Positions 34,440 to 45,530 of a DNA stretch of 64,000 nt are shown in pieces. The translations under genes and the position numbers were made by a program. Numbering within the stretch: position 1 is the stretch's first letter; every line of letters begins with the position of its first letter. The notes under the pieces are model-generated. The model was not told the origin of the DNA. It made no database searches and saw only the letters and a program-made list of their open reading frames with translations. Origin of the DNA: Symsagittifera roscoffensis (taxonomy: Eukaryota > Xenacoelomorpha > Acoela > Convolutidae); assembly GCF_963678635.1 (NCBI RefSeq), contig NC_087069.1, positions 25,780,303 through 25,844,302 of the forward strand. Direction: 5' to 3'.

Positions 34440-35859
34440 AATTTAGTGGCGCGTTTTGAAGAAAACAGGATGAGTCAATGAGCAGCATTTGCGTGAGAAG
34501 ACCGAAAGATTAATATTTTAAATTATCTAGATTAATATGGGTCTAGATTGGTAGAGATATTTCAATACCAATCAAACATGTATCCAAAACCAGGACTGAT
34601 TTACAACTATGTGATCTGTGCTGCCTGAGTCTGTTGTAAAAAATTGTTGGCTGGCTCGACTGAAATTGTTTTTAATGCTAAAGCTTGAGGAGAATAGATT
34701 ACCAGGATTTTCATTGGTTTTTGATCGACAAAATGAAGATATAGGCCCCTTTTCACTACACGCACTACAAGTTAGGTACTGCTTTTTTCTGCATTCCTTT
34801 CTCCATGTGTCCTTTTATGCCAAACTCATAGCAAGTTACTGTTTTTGGGGAATTTTGATAATTATTTTGATTAGAGTCTGGTGATGATTTATTTGATTTC
34901 AAGAAGAGTTTTGAACGACCTGGTTCTTTGGCAGGTTTTGCTATGTGCTGTTGCTCGTCACCTTCACGAGCTGCACGGTTTTCCTCGTTGTTTGTCAGCA
35001 TGGTTCTCAGTACCACATATTTAGCAGCAGGATTGAAGCTTCCCTGCACCACAAAGTGTTCGTACCGTGAAGGCAGGCCATTCAATTACATCGCGTTCAA
35101 CAACATCACTGACACCTTCTCTCCGGTGTGGTTGAGGTTCAAGTTCAATTCCTATGCGCGTATGAAGAACTAGAACATCTCTTCATTTTCTCTGAGCTGA
35201 AGGCGTGCAATCTGGCGCATTACACTGACAACTGTGGTTGCCTCGTCGCTCTCGAACCTCTGCTTAATTAGATTTCAAGCAGCTCGACCTTCACCTTTGC
35301 CATTCATGTCGACACAGACATGCCAGATCAAAATGAAGCTTGAAGAATCTAGTACCATTGCTAAGTAGCACCAGACCTCGTTTTCCGGTCTTTCGATGAC
35401 ACCTAGTTGTTTTTGGTGTGCAAGCAGATCTACATTGTATTTGGATTGATCATCGGCGTTTGGTGTAGCACCAAATGCTGTTGGCTTGACCGGATCTTCG
35501 TCCTCATCTATGAGTTTACCATTGAGGCCTTTCGTCTGACACAATACCTCAAAACGGATGCTCCAGGTGGTCATTGGGCTTGACATTTAATTTACGTCCC
35601 TTTCTTTAAAAAAAATTGATCAGTTTTAGTCAAAGAAAGTTACTGCTGTTCAAAACGTATAGTTGTTTTTCATAATATCATGAACTTGGTTTGATTATGA
35701 TTTGCATCAATCGTAAAAATCAAAATGTGCAGGTTAACAAAAGGTCAGTTTTGCCGTTTTGTAATTGTCAACGTCAAGTTTCAGGTTAGTTTGTTTTCTA
35801 TAAAAATTTTTGAGTTTTTGAATAATTGATCTTCTACTTCTCTTCGATATCATCTAACA
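34440..35859 (-). repeat. 3' LTR of Copia element, split by a gag fragment
   Basis: 35859-35600 matches the 5' half of the 5' LTR (TGTTAGATGATATCGAAGAG), and 34590-34440 matches its 3' half (TCTAGATTAATATGGGTCTAG on plus). Between them, 35586-34600 duplicates the element's own gag region (40120-39140). LTR parts total about 410 bp, against 474 bp for the intact LTR. Confidence 0.6.
34600..35586 (-). pseudogene. Extra Copia gag fragment inside the 3' LTR
   Basis: The minus frame 35586-35275 (103 residues, MTTWSIRFEVLCQTKGLNGK) is the gag start. The frame 35085-34765 (NGLPSRYEHFVVQGSFN, then CYEFGIKGHMEKG) is the gag end with a zinc knuckle whose second Cys is Phe and last Cys is Met. It is closely similar to 39140-40140. 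The knuckle could not bind zinc normally. Confidence 0.6.
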
Positions 35860-35868
35860 GCCCCACTC
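35860..35868 (-). other. Polypurine tract of Copia element
   Basis: The minus strand reads GAGTGGGGC directly before the LTR start TGTTAG. Position and composition fit the plus-strand primer of Copia elements. Confidence 0.6.
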
Positions 35869-35921
35869 AAATTGTTCCGGCTTTTTAAGGAACAATATGG
35901 AAATCCGTTTTTCTCAATAAG

Positions 35922-36413
35922 TTAGATCGGTTTAGATCGGGTTAGATCGGCTGCTATTCCGTCTGTCGGCTTGTAGATCAAGCAGATCACTTTGTCTTTG
36001 CGAGTATTTCCTGCGAGTATTTTTTGCATCAAAATGCTTGTATCGTTTTTGCATGATTGGGCTCTGAGCAATTTTGATGCAGCTCTGGTTGTCTTCTCCA
36101 ATTGGAGTAGGTTTCTGTTATTCGTATCCCATTTTGCTTCTTGAATAGCTGAAGCCAGTGACTTGTATTCGGCTTCACAAGAAAAAAGTGAGTCGGTTGC
36201 TTCTTCACTTGCCATTTTATCGCGAGCTTGTAATAATCGCGAGCCATTTGTTTCCGATCTTATAAAATTGGCCCGTTGTAGACCGTTTGTCATTGGAATC
36301 GACGCTCCTTTCATCGTCAATTTCGCCAAAAACTTCAAAATCGTGGTCCTTCGAGTATGCAATTCTCGGCCTTTTGGTGTGCTGGAGGTAGCGTAAGACA
36401 TTTTCACTGGCAT
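35922..36413 (-). pseudogene. Copia RNase H
   Basis: This 163-residue minus frame contains SCEAEYKSLASAIQEAKW, where the STAEAEY box is the signature of Copia RNase H, and ends IYKPTDGIAADLTRSKP (usual: T..Q.AD..TK.L). It is partly shifted in the first half, and the correct N-terminal residues (WQVKKQPTHF) appear in another frame at about 36205. Confidence 0.7.
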
Positions 36414-36696
36414 ACTAGTGTTCAGCAGTTGGGGAATTCATGAAACGTAATAAAGCATTTACAATCCACAAGATATCAGGCCTAGTTCGCTTAGGTAGTA
36501 ATAACAATGAACCAACTAAGCTTCTATACTGTGTTATGTTCGCTATTTTTTTTTGAGCCTGTAACAAGTTATATATTTACTTCGGCTGGTATTTTTGACG
36601 ACTTATAACCTTGCAAGTAAAATTTTAGGAGGATGCTTCTGGAATAAGTCTCTTGATCTAGGGTGACTGCGTTTTCAGTTTTCCCAATTCGCTTTC

Positions 36697-37231
36697 CTAG
36701 AAACCACTCAAGTTCTTCTCTATCATCCATTCGAAAGTGTTTTGTATTGTGGTCTTGAGATTTCCTATATCTTGTTCAGTATAACCTGCTAGAATTAGGT
36801 CGTCGACCCAACTTAAAAACATACAACTTTCTGTTTTCTTTAGTCTTATAGAAAAGGCAATAGTCATTTTTGCTCCTAATAAAATTTTGTTCAATTAGGA
36901 AGTTTGTAAGTTCTTGGTACCATTAGTGCGCTGCTTGTTTCAGTCCGTACATTGAATTACAAGTGGTGTTCCATTTTGAGAGTAATTTTTAAAATCTTCA
37001 GGTTGCTCGAGATAAACTTCTTTATCCGTTTATGGATGAAAACGTGCTGATTTGACATCTTAGTGAATTGAAATTTTCCTTAGCTCCTAGAGTAAGAAGT
37101 GATTGCAAGTTTTCTGGTTTACTAGTGGGTGCATATGTTTCGAAGTAATCGAGACCTTCGACTTGATTAAATCCTTTAGCTCCATATCGAGTTTTGAATT
37201 TATCAAACCCTTCACTTTTTGATAACTTCAC
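36697..37231 (-). pseudogene. Copia reverse transcriptase
   Basis: The frame 37231-37022 has KTRYGAKGFNQVEGLDYF, followed by ETYAPT. The frame 36894-36697 has the catalytic box FLSWVDDLILAGYTE (WVDD in place of YVDD) and QNTFEWMI. A gap and frameshift separate them. The family is unambiguous. Confidence 0.8.
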
Positions 37232-37339
37232 TTCATAAACCCGTTTACCTGGAATAACATCAATGTCCTTAGGTTATCCGATTAAAACCCATATTTGAAA
37301 CTCAATTAAAGAATGTATTTTGTTTTGCATTGCTTTGTG

Positions 37340-39150
37340 CTATTTGTACTGGGCGCCAGATTCTATTACCTGCTTGTATGTTTCGGTTACAAAAAGTTGT
37401 GTTAGTTGTTCAGTGTAATTGGTGTACGATTTGCCGTAACGTTCTGAGGGAATTCGAGATATGTCCGATCGCTTAAGATTTCGATTGTGCTTCAGTGCAT
37501 TTTTTCGTTTAATTTTTATACGGTCATGTTCATACCACTGATCAGATGCGTCTACGTGAGCTAAAGCAATTTTTAGTAATGCACTCACTACAGCAAGTAG
37601 TGATGGGGTTTTTTGTTTGCACTGCACAGGTACAGGAATTTTTGAAGGCCTAGGTTCTATGTGCTGAATTGCAACTGTTGGCTTAAAAGAGACAGATTTT
37701 TTTGCACTTTTTTGTTTTACTTTAATCATTTTGTTCCACACTTTCGCTACTACTTGATGATTTTATCAATTGATGATTCAACATCAGATTCTGAGACAGT
37801 TTTTTCAATTTCACTAGATTGTGCTAAATATAATTTTTTTCTTTGGGAACATTCGGCTCCTTTTTTCAGCCTAAAATAATCACAAAAATCTATCTTTTTT
37901 TTTTGTATGTCAAATGTTTTGTGGTGAGCAGAAAAAACGTGTTCATTGAAGACTCCACTCCTTACTCTATGTATGCGTCTGTTTTCTAAGTTTTGAACAA
38001 AGTTTGCTGTTCTATTAGCATTGTGTCCAATAAATATGTTTTTGGGCCATTGGATCAAAATTTGATTTTGGCTTATCATTAGTTTTTACATAAACAAGAC
38101 ATCCAAAAACTCTTAAATGTTCATAATTCGGGTGTTTTTTCCATAATTTTTGAAACGCTGAAGTTTTGTTATTAGATTTTTTTTACTGTATGACGATTGT
38201 TGTTGGCTGTTTTGATAGCTCTAACCAATACATTTTGCTAAATTTTGATTGAAGTAAGAGACATCTAGCCAATTCAACTACTGTTTGGTTATTTGCTTGT
38301 ACCGTTGTACTACTCTATTTTATTCAGGAAAGGCAGGGACTGTGAACTCATGCCCAACACCAATTGCGTTGAATTATTTGTTTTTAAATTAAGTGCCATT
38401 GTCCGTGCGAAGAGTTTTTGGGGTACCATTTTGTGCTACAAATTTCTTAAACTTTTTAAGATTTTCCCTTTTGTGTTTCATGTACATAACTGCTTCATAG
38501 ATGCTAATGTTGTGGACAAAAATTATTTAATATTGGAATGTTTTAATGCTTGAAGGAATGAAGGAATCACTGGTTCCAACAAATAGCTAAAAACTTGTTT
38601 GAGATTTGCTTTTGCTCTGTTTTCTGGGGTTTTTGGAACTGATTTCCGTGTAATTTTAGCAAAAAGAGAAACTTTGCACATTTCGTCAAGCGGTGAAACC
38701 TTTGATGCACTTGTGGCTTTTCAGTCCGTATATTTTAAGAGACCAGATCTTTAATGCCACATTTGAAGCTGGTTCTCACGAGCAAGTGACTGGTTTGTTG
38801 CAAGTGAATGATGCGATGAGTTGCATATTAGATGCAATATAAGGAAGAACAAAAAGCTTTCCTTTTTGAGAAATGTTAAATTTTGGTCCGTTTTCTAGTT
38901 GCAAAAAACTTTTAGCCTTTTCGTGTCTGACTGAATGTCCCTTTTGAATGATGGTTAAAACAGAAAAAGTTTGTTCTGTAGTTTGGTACATGAAGTACGT
39001 CTTTTACTATGAGACTCTGAATTTTTTCTTGTGTCATCTTAGTTTGAACCTCAACTCCGCCTTCTCCTAATACTTCTGTGTTCCCCACCATCTGAGTTGG
39101 TTATTTCAGTACTCAGATTTGAAGAATTTTTAAACCAAGACTTATTTACA
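37340..39150 (-). pseudogene. Copia protease end and integrase
   Basis: The frame 38991-38776 contains FVLPYIASNMQLIASF, like the protease/pre-integrase junction (Y.P....NL.S). The frame 38079-37750 shows GHNANRTANFVQNLENRR...SGVFNEHVF, matching the integrase C-terminal part (R..V.F.E). The 37741-37340 frame is the integrase-RT linker. The integrase DDE core at about 38100-38700 is too eroded to read. Confidence 0.55.
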
Positions 39151-39299
39151 ACTATGTGACCTGTGCTGCCTGAGTCTATTACAAATCTTTTTGATTGGGT
39201 CGACTGAGTTTTTTTTTACTGTTAAAGCTTAATAAAAATAGATTACCAGGTTTCTCATGGGTTTTGATCGCGAAAAAGTAGGTAAATGCCCTTTTGACT

Positions 39300-40146
39300 A
39301 CACGCACTACAAGTTAAGTACTGCTTTTTCTGCATTCGTTACTCAGGTGTCTTTTTATGCCAAATGCATAGCAAATTACTGTTTTTGGGGAATTTCGATA
39401 ATTATTTTGATTAGAGTCTGGTGATGATTTATATGATTTCAAGAAGGGTTTTGAATGGCCTGGTTCTTTGGCAGATTTTGCTATGTGCTGTTGCTCGTCA
39501 CCTTCACGAGCTGCACGGCTTTCCTCGGTGTTTGTCAGCTGGTTCTCAGTACCACATATTTAGTAGCAGGATTGAAGCTTTCATGCACCACAAAGTGTTC
39601 GTATCGTGGAAGCAGGCCATTCAATTACATCGCGTTCAACAACGTCTCTGATACCTTCTCTCCGGCGTGGTTGAGGTTCATGTTCAATTGCTATGCTCGT
39701 ATGAAGAACTAGAACATCTCTTCATTTTCTCTGAGCTGAAGGCGTGCAACCTGGCGGATCACACTGACAACTGTGGTTGCCTCGTCGCTCTCGAACCTCT
39801 GCTTATTTAGATTTCAAGCAGTTCGAACACCGCTTTTGCCTTTCCTGTCGACACAGACATGCCAGATCAAAATGAAGCTGGAAGAATCTAGTACTATTGC
39901 TAGGTAGCAGCAGCAGACCTCGTTTTCCTGTCTTTCGATGACAGCTAGTTGTTTTTGATGTGCAAGCAATTCTACATTGTTATTGGATTGATCATCGGCG
40001 TTTGGTGTAGCACCAAATGCTGTTGGCTTGACCGGATCTTCGTCTTCATCTATGAGTTTACCATTGAGGCCTTTCGTCTGACAGAATACCTCAAAACGGA
40101 TGCTCCAGGTGGGAAGTCTTCCTGGGTGCCAGTGAATGATAACCAT
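39300..40146 (-). pseudogene. Copia gag
   Basis: The minus frame 40146-39814 (110 residues) contains TWSIRFEVFCQTKGLNGKLI and AIVLDSSSFILIWHV, matching the second copy at 35586-35275. The C-terminal knuckle region lies near 39330. Frameshifts are present. Confidence 0.6.
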
Positions 40147-40265
40147 TTAAAGCTGGTATCCATTGAAAAGATTGCTAATTGAGTTAAAGTATCTACTCTG
40201 ATTTGAATGTTTGAAATACTGAAAATTGAAAATTTTCAACATTGAATCACTGAGGGTCTCAAATT

Positions 40266-40277
40266 GGGCCCATAACC
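40266..40277 (-). other. Primer binding site of Copia element
   Basis: The minus strand reads GGTTATGGGCCC directly after the LTR end CCAACA. This is the kind of site reported for Drosophila copia, which primes from the internal part of initiator tRNA-Met. The sequence fit is my recollection of that family. Confidence 0.6.
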
Positions 40278-40751
40278 TGTTGGAAACAGGATTAGACAAT
40301 GCGCAGCGTTTGCGCGAAGAGACAGTGTGATTGATACTTTGAATTATCTAGATTAAAATGAGTCTAGATTGGTTCAGAGATTTCAATAGCGATGGAATAT
40401 GTATCAAAAACTGGGTTTTTTTGTAGTCCCCCAAACAAATACATTGTGGTAGTGGTGTGATGTTGGGTCATTCGACTTTCAAACTTCCATAGTTGTGCCT
40501 GACATGACTCTACATCACTTTTTTAAAAAGCTGATCATTTTTGGTGCTGTTCAAAATGTTTAAGTGTTTTACATAAAGTCATGAACTTGGTTTCATTAGT
40601 ATTCACATCAATGGTAATCATCAAATTGTTCAATTTAACAAAAGTTCAGTTCAACCATTTTGAAATTATCAACGTCAACTGTCAGGTTAGTTTGTTTTCT
40701 TTAACAATTTTTGAGTTTTGGTATTCTAATTCTCTTCGATATACTCTAACA
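40278..40751 (-). repeat. 5' LTR of Copia element (474 bp)
   Basis: On the minus strand it runs from TGTTAGAGTATATCGAAGAG to TTTCCAACA, with PBS adjoining. It shares long blocks with 35600-35859 and 34440-34590. Its outer edge is only ~150 bp from exon 3 of the helicase gene. Confidence 0.7.
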
Positions 40752-40902
40752 TGTATGAAAAGAACGCACGAAAGGCGTTAAAATCTCAGGCAAAATATGA
40801 TTTGTTTTTGAGGAAATCGCTTAAAAACGCTCAAGCTATATTGCGATGTGGTCGACAATTATAAACTAGAATTTATAAACCGACCCTTTCATAACCACTG
40901 AC

Positions 40903-41080
40903 CTGTCAAATATATGGAGTGCCCACTCTACTGCTTTGGCTTCTCCAGTGTAGCATGCTGCATACAAAAGACGTCCCCAGTTTTTGATGAATGTCGTCAA
41001 TATCCGTGATCCTAATCTCTCGAAACACCAATCAACACTAAACTTGTAGTTTCCAGCAATTATAGAAGCCTCCAGGATAT
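40903..41080 (-). CDS. Exon 3: ankyrin-like exon
   Basis: It is bounded by acceptor CATGTAATTAG and donor GACAG|GTCAGT. The 178 bp are open in the one frame that fits: one G comes in from exon 2 to make GAT, and AG goes out to exon 4. The product includes ILEASIIAGNYKFSVDW, and RLLYAACYTGEAKAVEW followed by ALHIF. The second stretch has the LhxAaxxGxxxxVxxLL shape of ankyrin repeats. Length and phase exactly fit the neighbouring exons. Confidence 0.65.
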
Positions 41081-41671
41081 CTAATTACATGAAAAAGTTT
41101 TAATGCAATGACACTTATATGAGAAACACAGAGGCATGGTCGTGATCGTAGTACAAAAAAAAACAATTATCTTTTATCTCTTTAATCGCCAAACAAAACA
41201 ATTTATAGTAAACGCCAAATTTTTTCAAGTTTTTTTATGTGCTCAAATAAGTGAAACATGAAATTCAGTCACCAAAATTCAAGCTCAAGATACCAATAGT
41301 GCGGAATGTATCGGTGCATAGCAACCATTCGTGAAGCAAAGCGACCGGTCTGTAATTGCCAAACGCCGCATCTTTAACTAATTTGCTAGTTGTCGCCATC
41401 TATCCTTAGATTCTGCTATTTGTCTTTTTTGCGAGTTGCTTTTGTTGCGAGTTGTTTTTTACGAGCTGCTTTTTGCTGCCAGTTGTATTTTGTTTGCGAG
41501 TTTTCGTTGCTGGCCGTAACATCCAACCATTTTTCACAACTATTTAATAAATGCAGCACCTAAAGACTAAGTGTACAATTTCTGCCAACACCAATACTCA
41601 AAATCTCTAAAAGTTTTAGTTAAAGAGTTATACAAAAAAAGTTAGTGTAAATCATAAGAATGTTAACTCAC
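41081..41671. other. Intron 2 of helicase gene
   Basis: It starts with the donor GTGAGT at 41671 (minus) and ends with ATTAG at 41081. It includes an imperfect GAGTTG(C)TTTT run at 41440-41510. No further exon is seen. Confidence 0.5.
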
Positions 41672-42805
41672 CTGATGCTTTTGGAACGGTTTCTAGTCTA
41701 TGCAAAAATGGGATCCATTCTGCCATCATCGCGTATGTTATCAACTGGATGAATTGTTTTCCTACACGTTCAGACAACACCTTCACAAACGCATCCAGTT
41801 TTGGACCATCGAACGCTGAAATAATCTTCTGGATAGGAAGATCCTTCTTTCTGTCTTCACCTGGATACAAGTCCAGAAGTTGCTCGAATAGCTTTTTATT
41901 GGAGTTCATGATTGAAATTTGGAATAGCTTTACAACAAAGTTTTTAGTTTTTTTGTCCCACTCGCTAAAAGGTGCCAGAAAACTGAGATCTATTTGGATG
42001 TGATTGGCGGCATCAATCAAAATGTTCTCCCAATAACCTTCATTTTCTTCTAGAAAGTTCTCAATTCGATTGTAAACAGTATCTGCAGCAAAGATGCAGA
42101 CTTCGTATTGCGCTCTCGTGATTGCCAAATTCAGGATTCCGAAAGTCCTCCTGTCGTGAATTTCATGAGGTAAGTCATCTACTATGATGATTACTGACCA
42201 AGCCTCACAACCAGTATACGGTGCTGAAGTGAAGTTTGTTCGAGGAGATACTATTGTAAGTTTGACTAAAGATTCCGATTCAAATCGTTCTTTCCAAACT
42301 TCTGGCTTATCGCTAAAGACGAGTGCTCGTCGATTTGAGCCGTAGCATAGTTTTGTGTAGTTTTCGTCATTCAAAACTAAATCAGCAGCAGAAGATATTT
42401 TTTGAAGAGCAATTTTGGTTTGTTTCGATGTGAAACACCCAGGGATTCGAACACTAGTCCGAGTAAAATCCTTCGTCTTATGTATGAAATTTGTGGAGAA
42501 AGTGCTAATGTGATGTGCACTCCGAAAGGAAACATTGAGGGTTTTGATTTGGAAATTGGGAAGCATCGTTCTTTGGTTGAGTTTTTTCTGGACTGTATGT
42601 TGACCGGCCATTAGGTTAGTTATCCAGCATTGTTTGGCATGGTAACAGCATTCAAGATATCTCATATGAAATCGGTCTTGGTCAGCTAAAGTGTCAGTTG
42701 ATTCCAAATACAACTCGTCAATCAGTATTATAGATTTGTGTAAGTCTGACACGGAGAATTTTTCACCCCGTAGGACACCGACATGACTATGCTCAAAAAG
42801 TTGAT
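41672..42805 (-). CDS. Exon 2: SF1 helicase second half (Walker B, motifs V-VI)
   Basis: It starts after GTGTAAG and ends at the good donor CAG|GTGAGT; 1134 bp, open throughout. Residue numbers refer to the joined protein. Walker B/motif II SIILIDELYLE is at about 708-718 (Asp713-Glu714). NVSFRSAHHISTF (about 774) resembles motif IV. TGCEAWSVIIIVDD (about 880) resembles motif V of UvrD-like enzymes (KG.E...V). LNLAITRAQYEV (about 908-919) is the motif VI pattern (ALTRA) with the arginine finger. The tail beyond 940 is helical and may already be repeat-like. A short possible insertion or missing exon before Walker B cannot be excluded, since the acceptor has a weak pyrimidine tract. Role: ATP-driven translocation on nucleic acid, inferred from family. 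Confidence 0.75.
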
Positions 42806-43203
42806 CTTACACTATCGTTATTGAGACCTAATTAAACAGAACTTTTTCTGGAAATCACTCAAAGAAACTTCAATTATGCGAGCGACATTTACAATTGCTA
42901 AACTGTTTGAAGGGGTACATTCAAGTTTGCAACTGGCCCACGAGAATATCCAAAATAACTGGTACTTCGTAGTTGATTATCGCAAAAACATGAAGCTTTT
43001 CTCATTCTCACAGGGTTTTGTTTTAAAAAAACACATTTTCTTCAGGTTGTTATGGGAAAAAAATATGTTTTTATTAAAATCAACTTCAGAGTTCAGAAAA
43101 AGCATTTGCAGACTATGCCAAGTTCTCACTTGGTATGGATAAACTTATTCTTTTTTGACCAAATTTTCTTACATTTTATAAAATTTAACTGACCAAGGTA
43201 AAA

Positions 43204-43620
43204 CAAGACTTCTCGTATATCAGGGCAAAGCGCTGAATGTTTCGACTGCACTTATGACCAATTGAAAATTTTTTTGATTGAGTAATTGGCAACAAAAATG
43301 AGAAAAGAAGAAGAATTTTTTTCTTCATTTTATCCTCCTGCACGTTAAGAAAATGTAAAGGGCGTGTTTTGCGTCTGTCTCGTATTGTGATAATAGGATT
43401 AAATTTCTGGCCTCAATTCAATTTGGAACGCATTAATTCGCTTCTTATGCGCGTTATGAGTACGCAAAAAATTGCACTTTAGTTATCCTAAATTAGCCAA
43501 ATTAACAATTTTCGAAAAACCACCGGTGAAATATCTTTTTAAATTTGAACTTGAGATAACATCCTTTTTTAGATGGTATAAAAAAATTCCGTCAAAAACG
43601 CTCGGTTAACAAGTCGAAAA
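43204..43620 (+). repeat. Dispersed repeat family, copy in intron 1
   Basis: It begins CAAGACTTCTCGTATATCAGGG and CGCTGAATGTTTCGAC, and ends near ATTCCGTCAAAAACGC. It is homologous in reverse orientation to 57990-57530, with matching blocks along its length (GAAATATCTTTTTAAATTTGA, TTTGGAACG, TTACGCG-type). Non-coding. Confidence 0.6.
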
Positions 43621-45125
43621 ACGACTGAAAAAAACCACACCAAGCATAAAAACTCCTCACTTTCTTCGAAAGTGGGAACAATCAAATAAGTATACCACTG
43701 TTGTAGAATTACTGTAGTATTGGAAATGCTACACTATTTAGGAAGGATATTGTTTTAATTGCTTACATAAGATTCAAGTGGACTCTTTTATATTCTAAAT
43801 TTGTTCACATCTTAAGATGAGAACGAGTTTTTAATTTAACATTTAATTCAGTTTTCAACTGAACAACTTACTAAAAACTTTAAAAGTCAAATCAAACCTG
43901 TAACTTTTTGAATTCTAAACTGATTTTTTATACTATTTTAGTTTTATTAACTTTGAAAAAAGGAAAAGGTTGTAATAAAGTTCATCGGATGATCGAAGAA
44001 ATTTTATATTTAGCCTTAACGCCAGTCAGACGGAGTGTGCCTATTGTTTTGGTTTTGACAGTTGATACATCCCCCACTGCTCTGAAAATTAAAGTAACTA
44101 AAGCAATTGAAATTAGTTATGATGTCCCCCAGTTAAACTAAAATTTGATTTTTGATAATAAAAAATCAAAAAAAATGCGATGTTTGTCTCCTGATCAAAA
44201 GAAGGATACTAGATTAAAAGAGGACTGAAGTCTAATAGCAGGTGCAGGGAAACCCAACTAAAATTTTCAGTGACTCTAATTGTTTTTGCCAATACAAACA
44301 GCTGAACTTTTCTAATTTTTCCTATTCTCTCTCTAACAAAAAAATTTCTCGATCGTTATTTTATTTTAGATTCACTCAAAACTTAAAAAAATTTGGCAAA
44401 AAAAATTTGTAAAGTAAATAAAATAACTATGACGGACACTGAATACAATCATTCTTGAGTCGGGCACACTTCCCCAACTGACATCGGACACTGGTCATTC
44501 TACCCGTTCTAGACGAGCAAAGTGCAGAAGGCACTAACTTTATTCCATCTTCTCTCCACTAATTCCCAGCCAAAAATTGTGAGAGAAAAGTTTTAAGTTA
44601 ATATATTAGAACTTCCCTCCATTTCGTAAAAATTAACCATAAATGAACAGTTTATAACCTTCAAACATTTCCATTTAATCATCCTTTTTAATTTATCGGT
44701 TTATAAAAATATCAATTTAACTCCAGATAGGACCAGATGGACTATGATCTTTGATATAACCAGACTCGAGACTTGTTGCGTTAGTTAATAATTGGAACAA
44801 AAGGATCTATCAATGACCCATTGTTTCTTAATAGTAACAGACAAACTGAGTAAAGAGGATTAAAAAAAGAATGCGTAGACGAAGTTTTTTTCGATTCACT
44901 CGAAAAAGTGTCTCAAAAAACAATGGATTTCGAATAGACACAAATTAACAGTTATCTAATTAAACAGAGTGTTAAACTAAAATAACCAAAAAGCACAACC
45001 AAAAAGTTCCCAATTGAAATAGCATATGTGGTCTATTATTGTACATATTTGTTCCTAGTGCGTCCTAATTATTGCCTTCCTGTTTTATCGAGTTTTTCTA
45101 AAGAAAATGTCAAGTATGCAGATCG

Positions 45126-45476
45126 ATGTCTCGGAAATACATTGTTCACCATCATACTAATTTTGGATCAAATAAACATCGTCCCCTAAATCGCTATAGA
45201 AAAAGAAAGATGTTAACTTGGTGTCTACTTTTTTTAAATTGTCTGTCAACAATGATCAACCCATGGTTTTATTTATTTACAGTTATTCGCAGTTATATTC
45301 CCATTTTACCCAGTAATCATCTTCAGCGTCTTAACTTTTCAACAGAGTGGAATTTTTTAATTTCAAAAAAGATTGAGCTTAATTGCCAAACAAACAATCA
45401 TAACAAAAATTGTAACAAATGTGTAACAAAAATTCAAAAACTATTTAAATTTTTTTTAAAAAAAGTACATATTTAA
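45126..45476 (+). other. Open frame with GPCR TM7-like motif
   Basis: This 116-residue plus frame contains LLFLNCLSTMINPWFYLFTV, a hydrophobic segment with an N...NPxxY-like pattern (NPWFY), as in helix 7 of class A receptors. Other helices are not found nearby, and the frame is Lys-rich and AT-rich elsewhere. It might be an exon or relic of a receptor gene nested in the intron, or chance. Confidence 0.25.
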
Positions 45477-45530
45477 TTTAGGTTTTAGGAAATTACGACT
45501 CTGAGAAAACAGAAACTATTGGAGCAAAAC

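Larger units (their letters stand above)
34440..40751 (-). mobile_element. Ty1/Copia element with interrupted 3' LTR
   Basis: The minus-strand order is: 5' LTR (40751-40278), PBS (40277-40266), gag (from 40146), protease and pre-integrase (about 39150-38776), integrase (about 38080-37340), RT (37231-36697), RNase H (36413-35922), PPT (35868-35860), 3' LTR. The order integrase before RT is diagnostic of Copia. The frames are broken, so it is inactive. It lies in intron 3 of the helicase gene, in the same orientation. Confidence 0.8.
42806..45530. other. Intron 1 of helicase gene
   Basis: AT-rich and without convincing exons of the gene. It contains a copy of the dispersed repeat (43204-43620) and a plus-strand open frame with a GPCR-like motif (45126-45476). 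The remainder shows no feature I can name. Confidence 0.4.
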
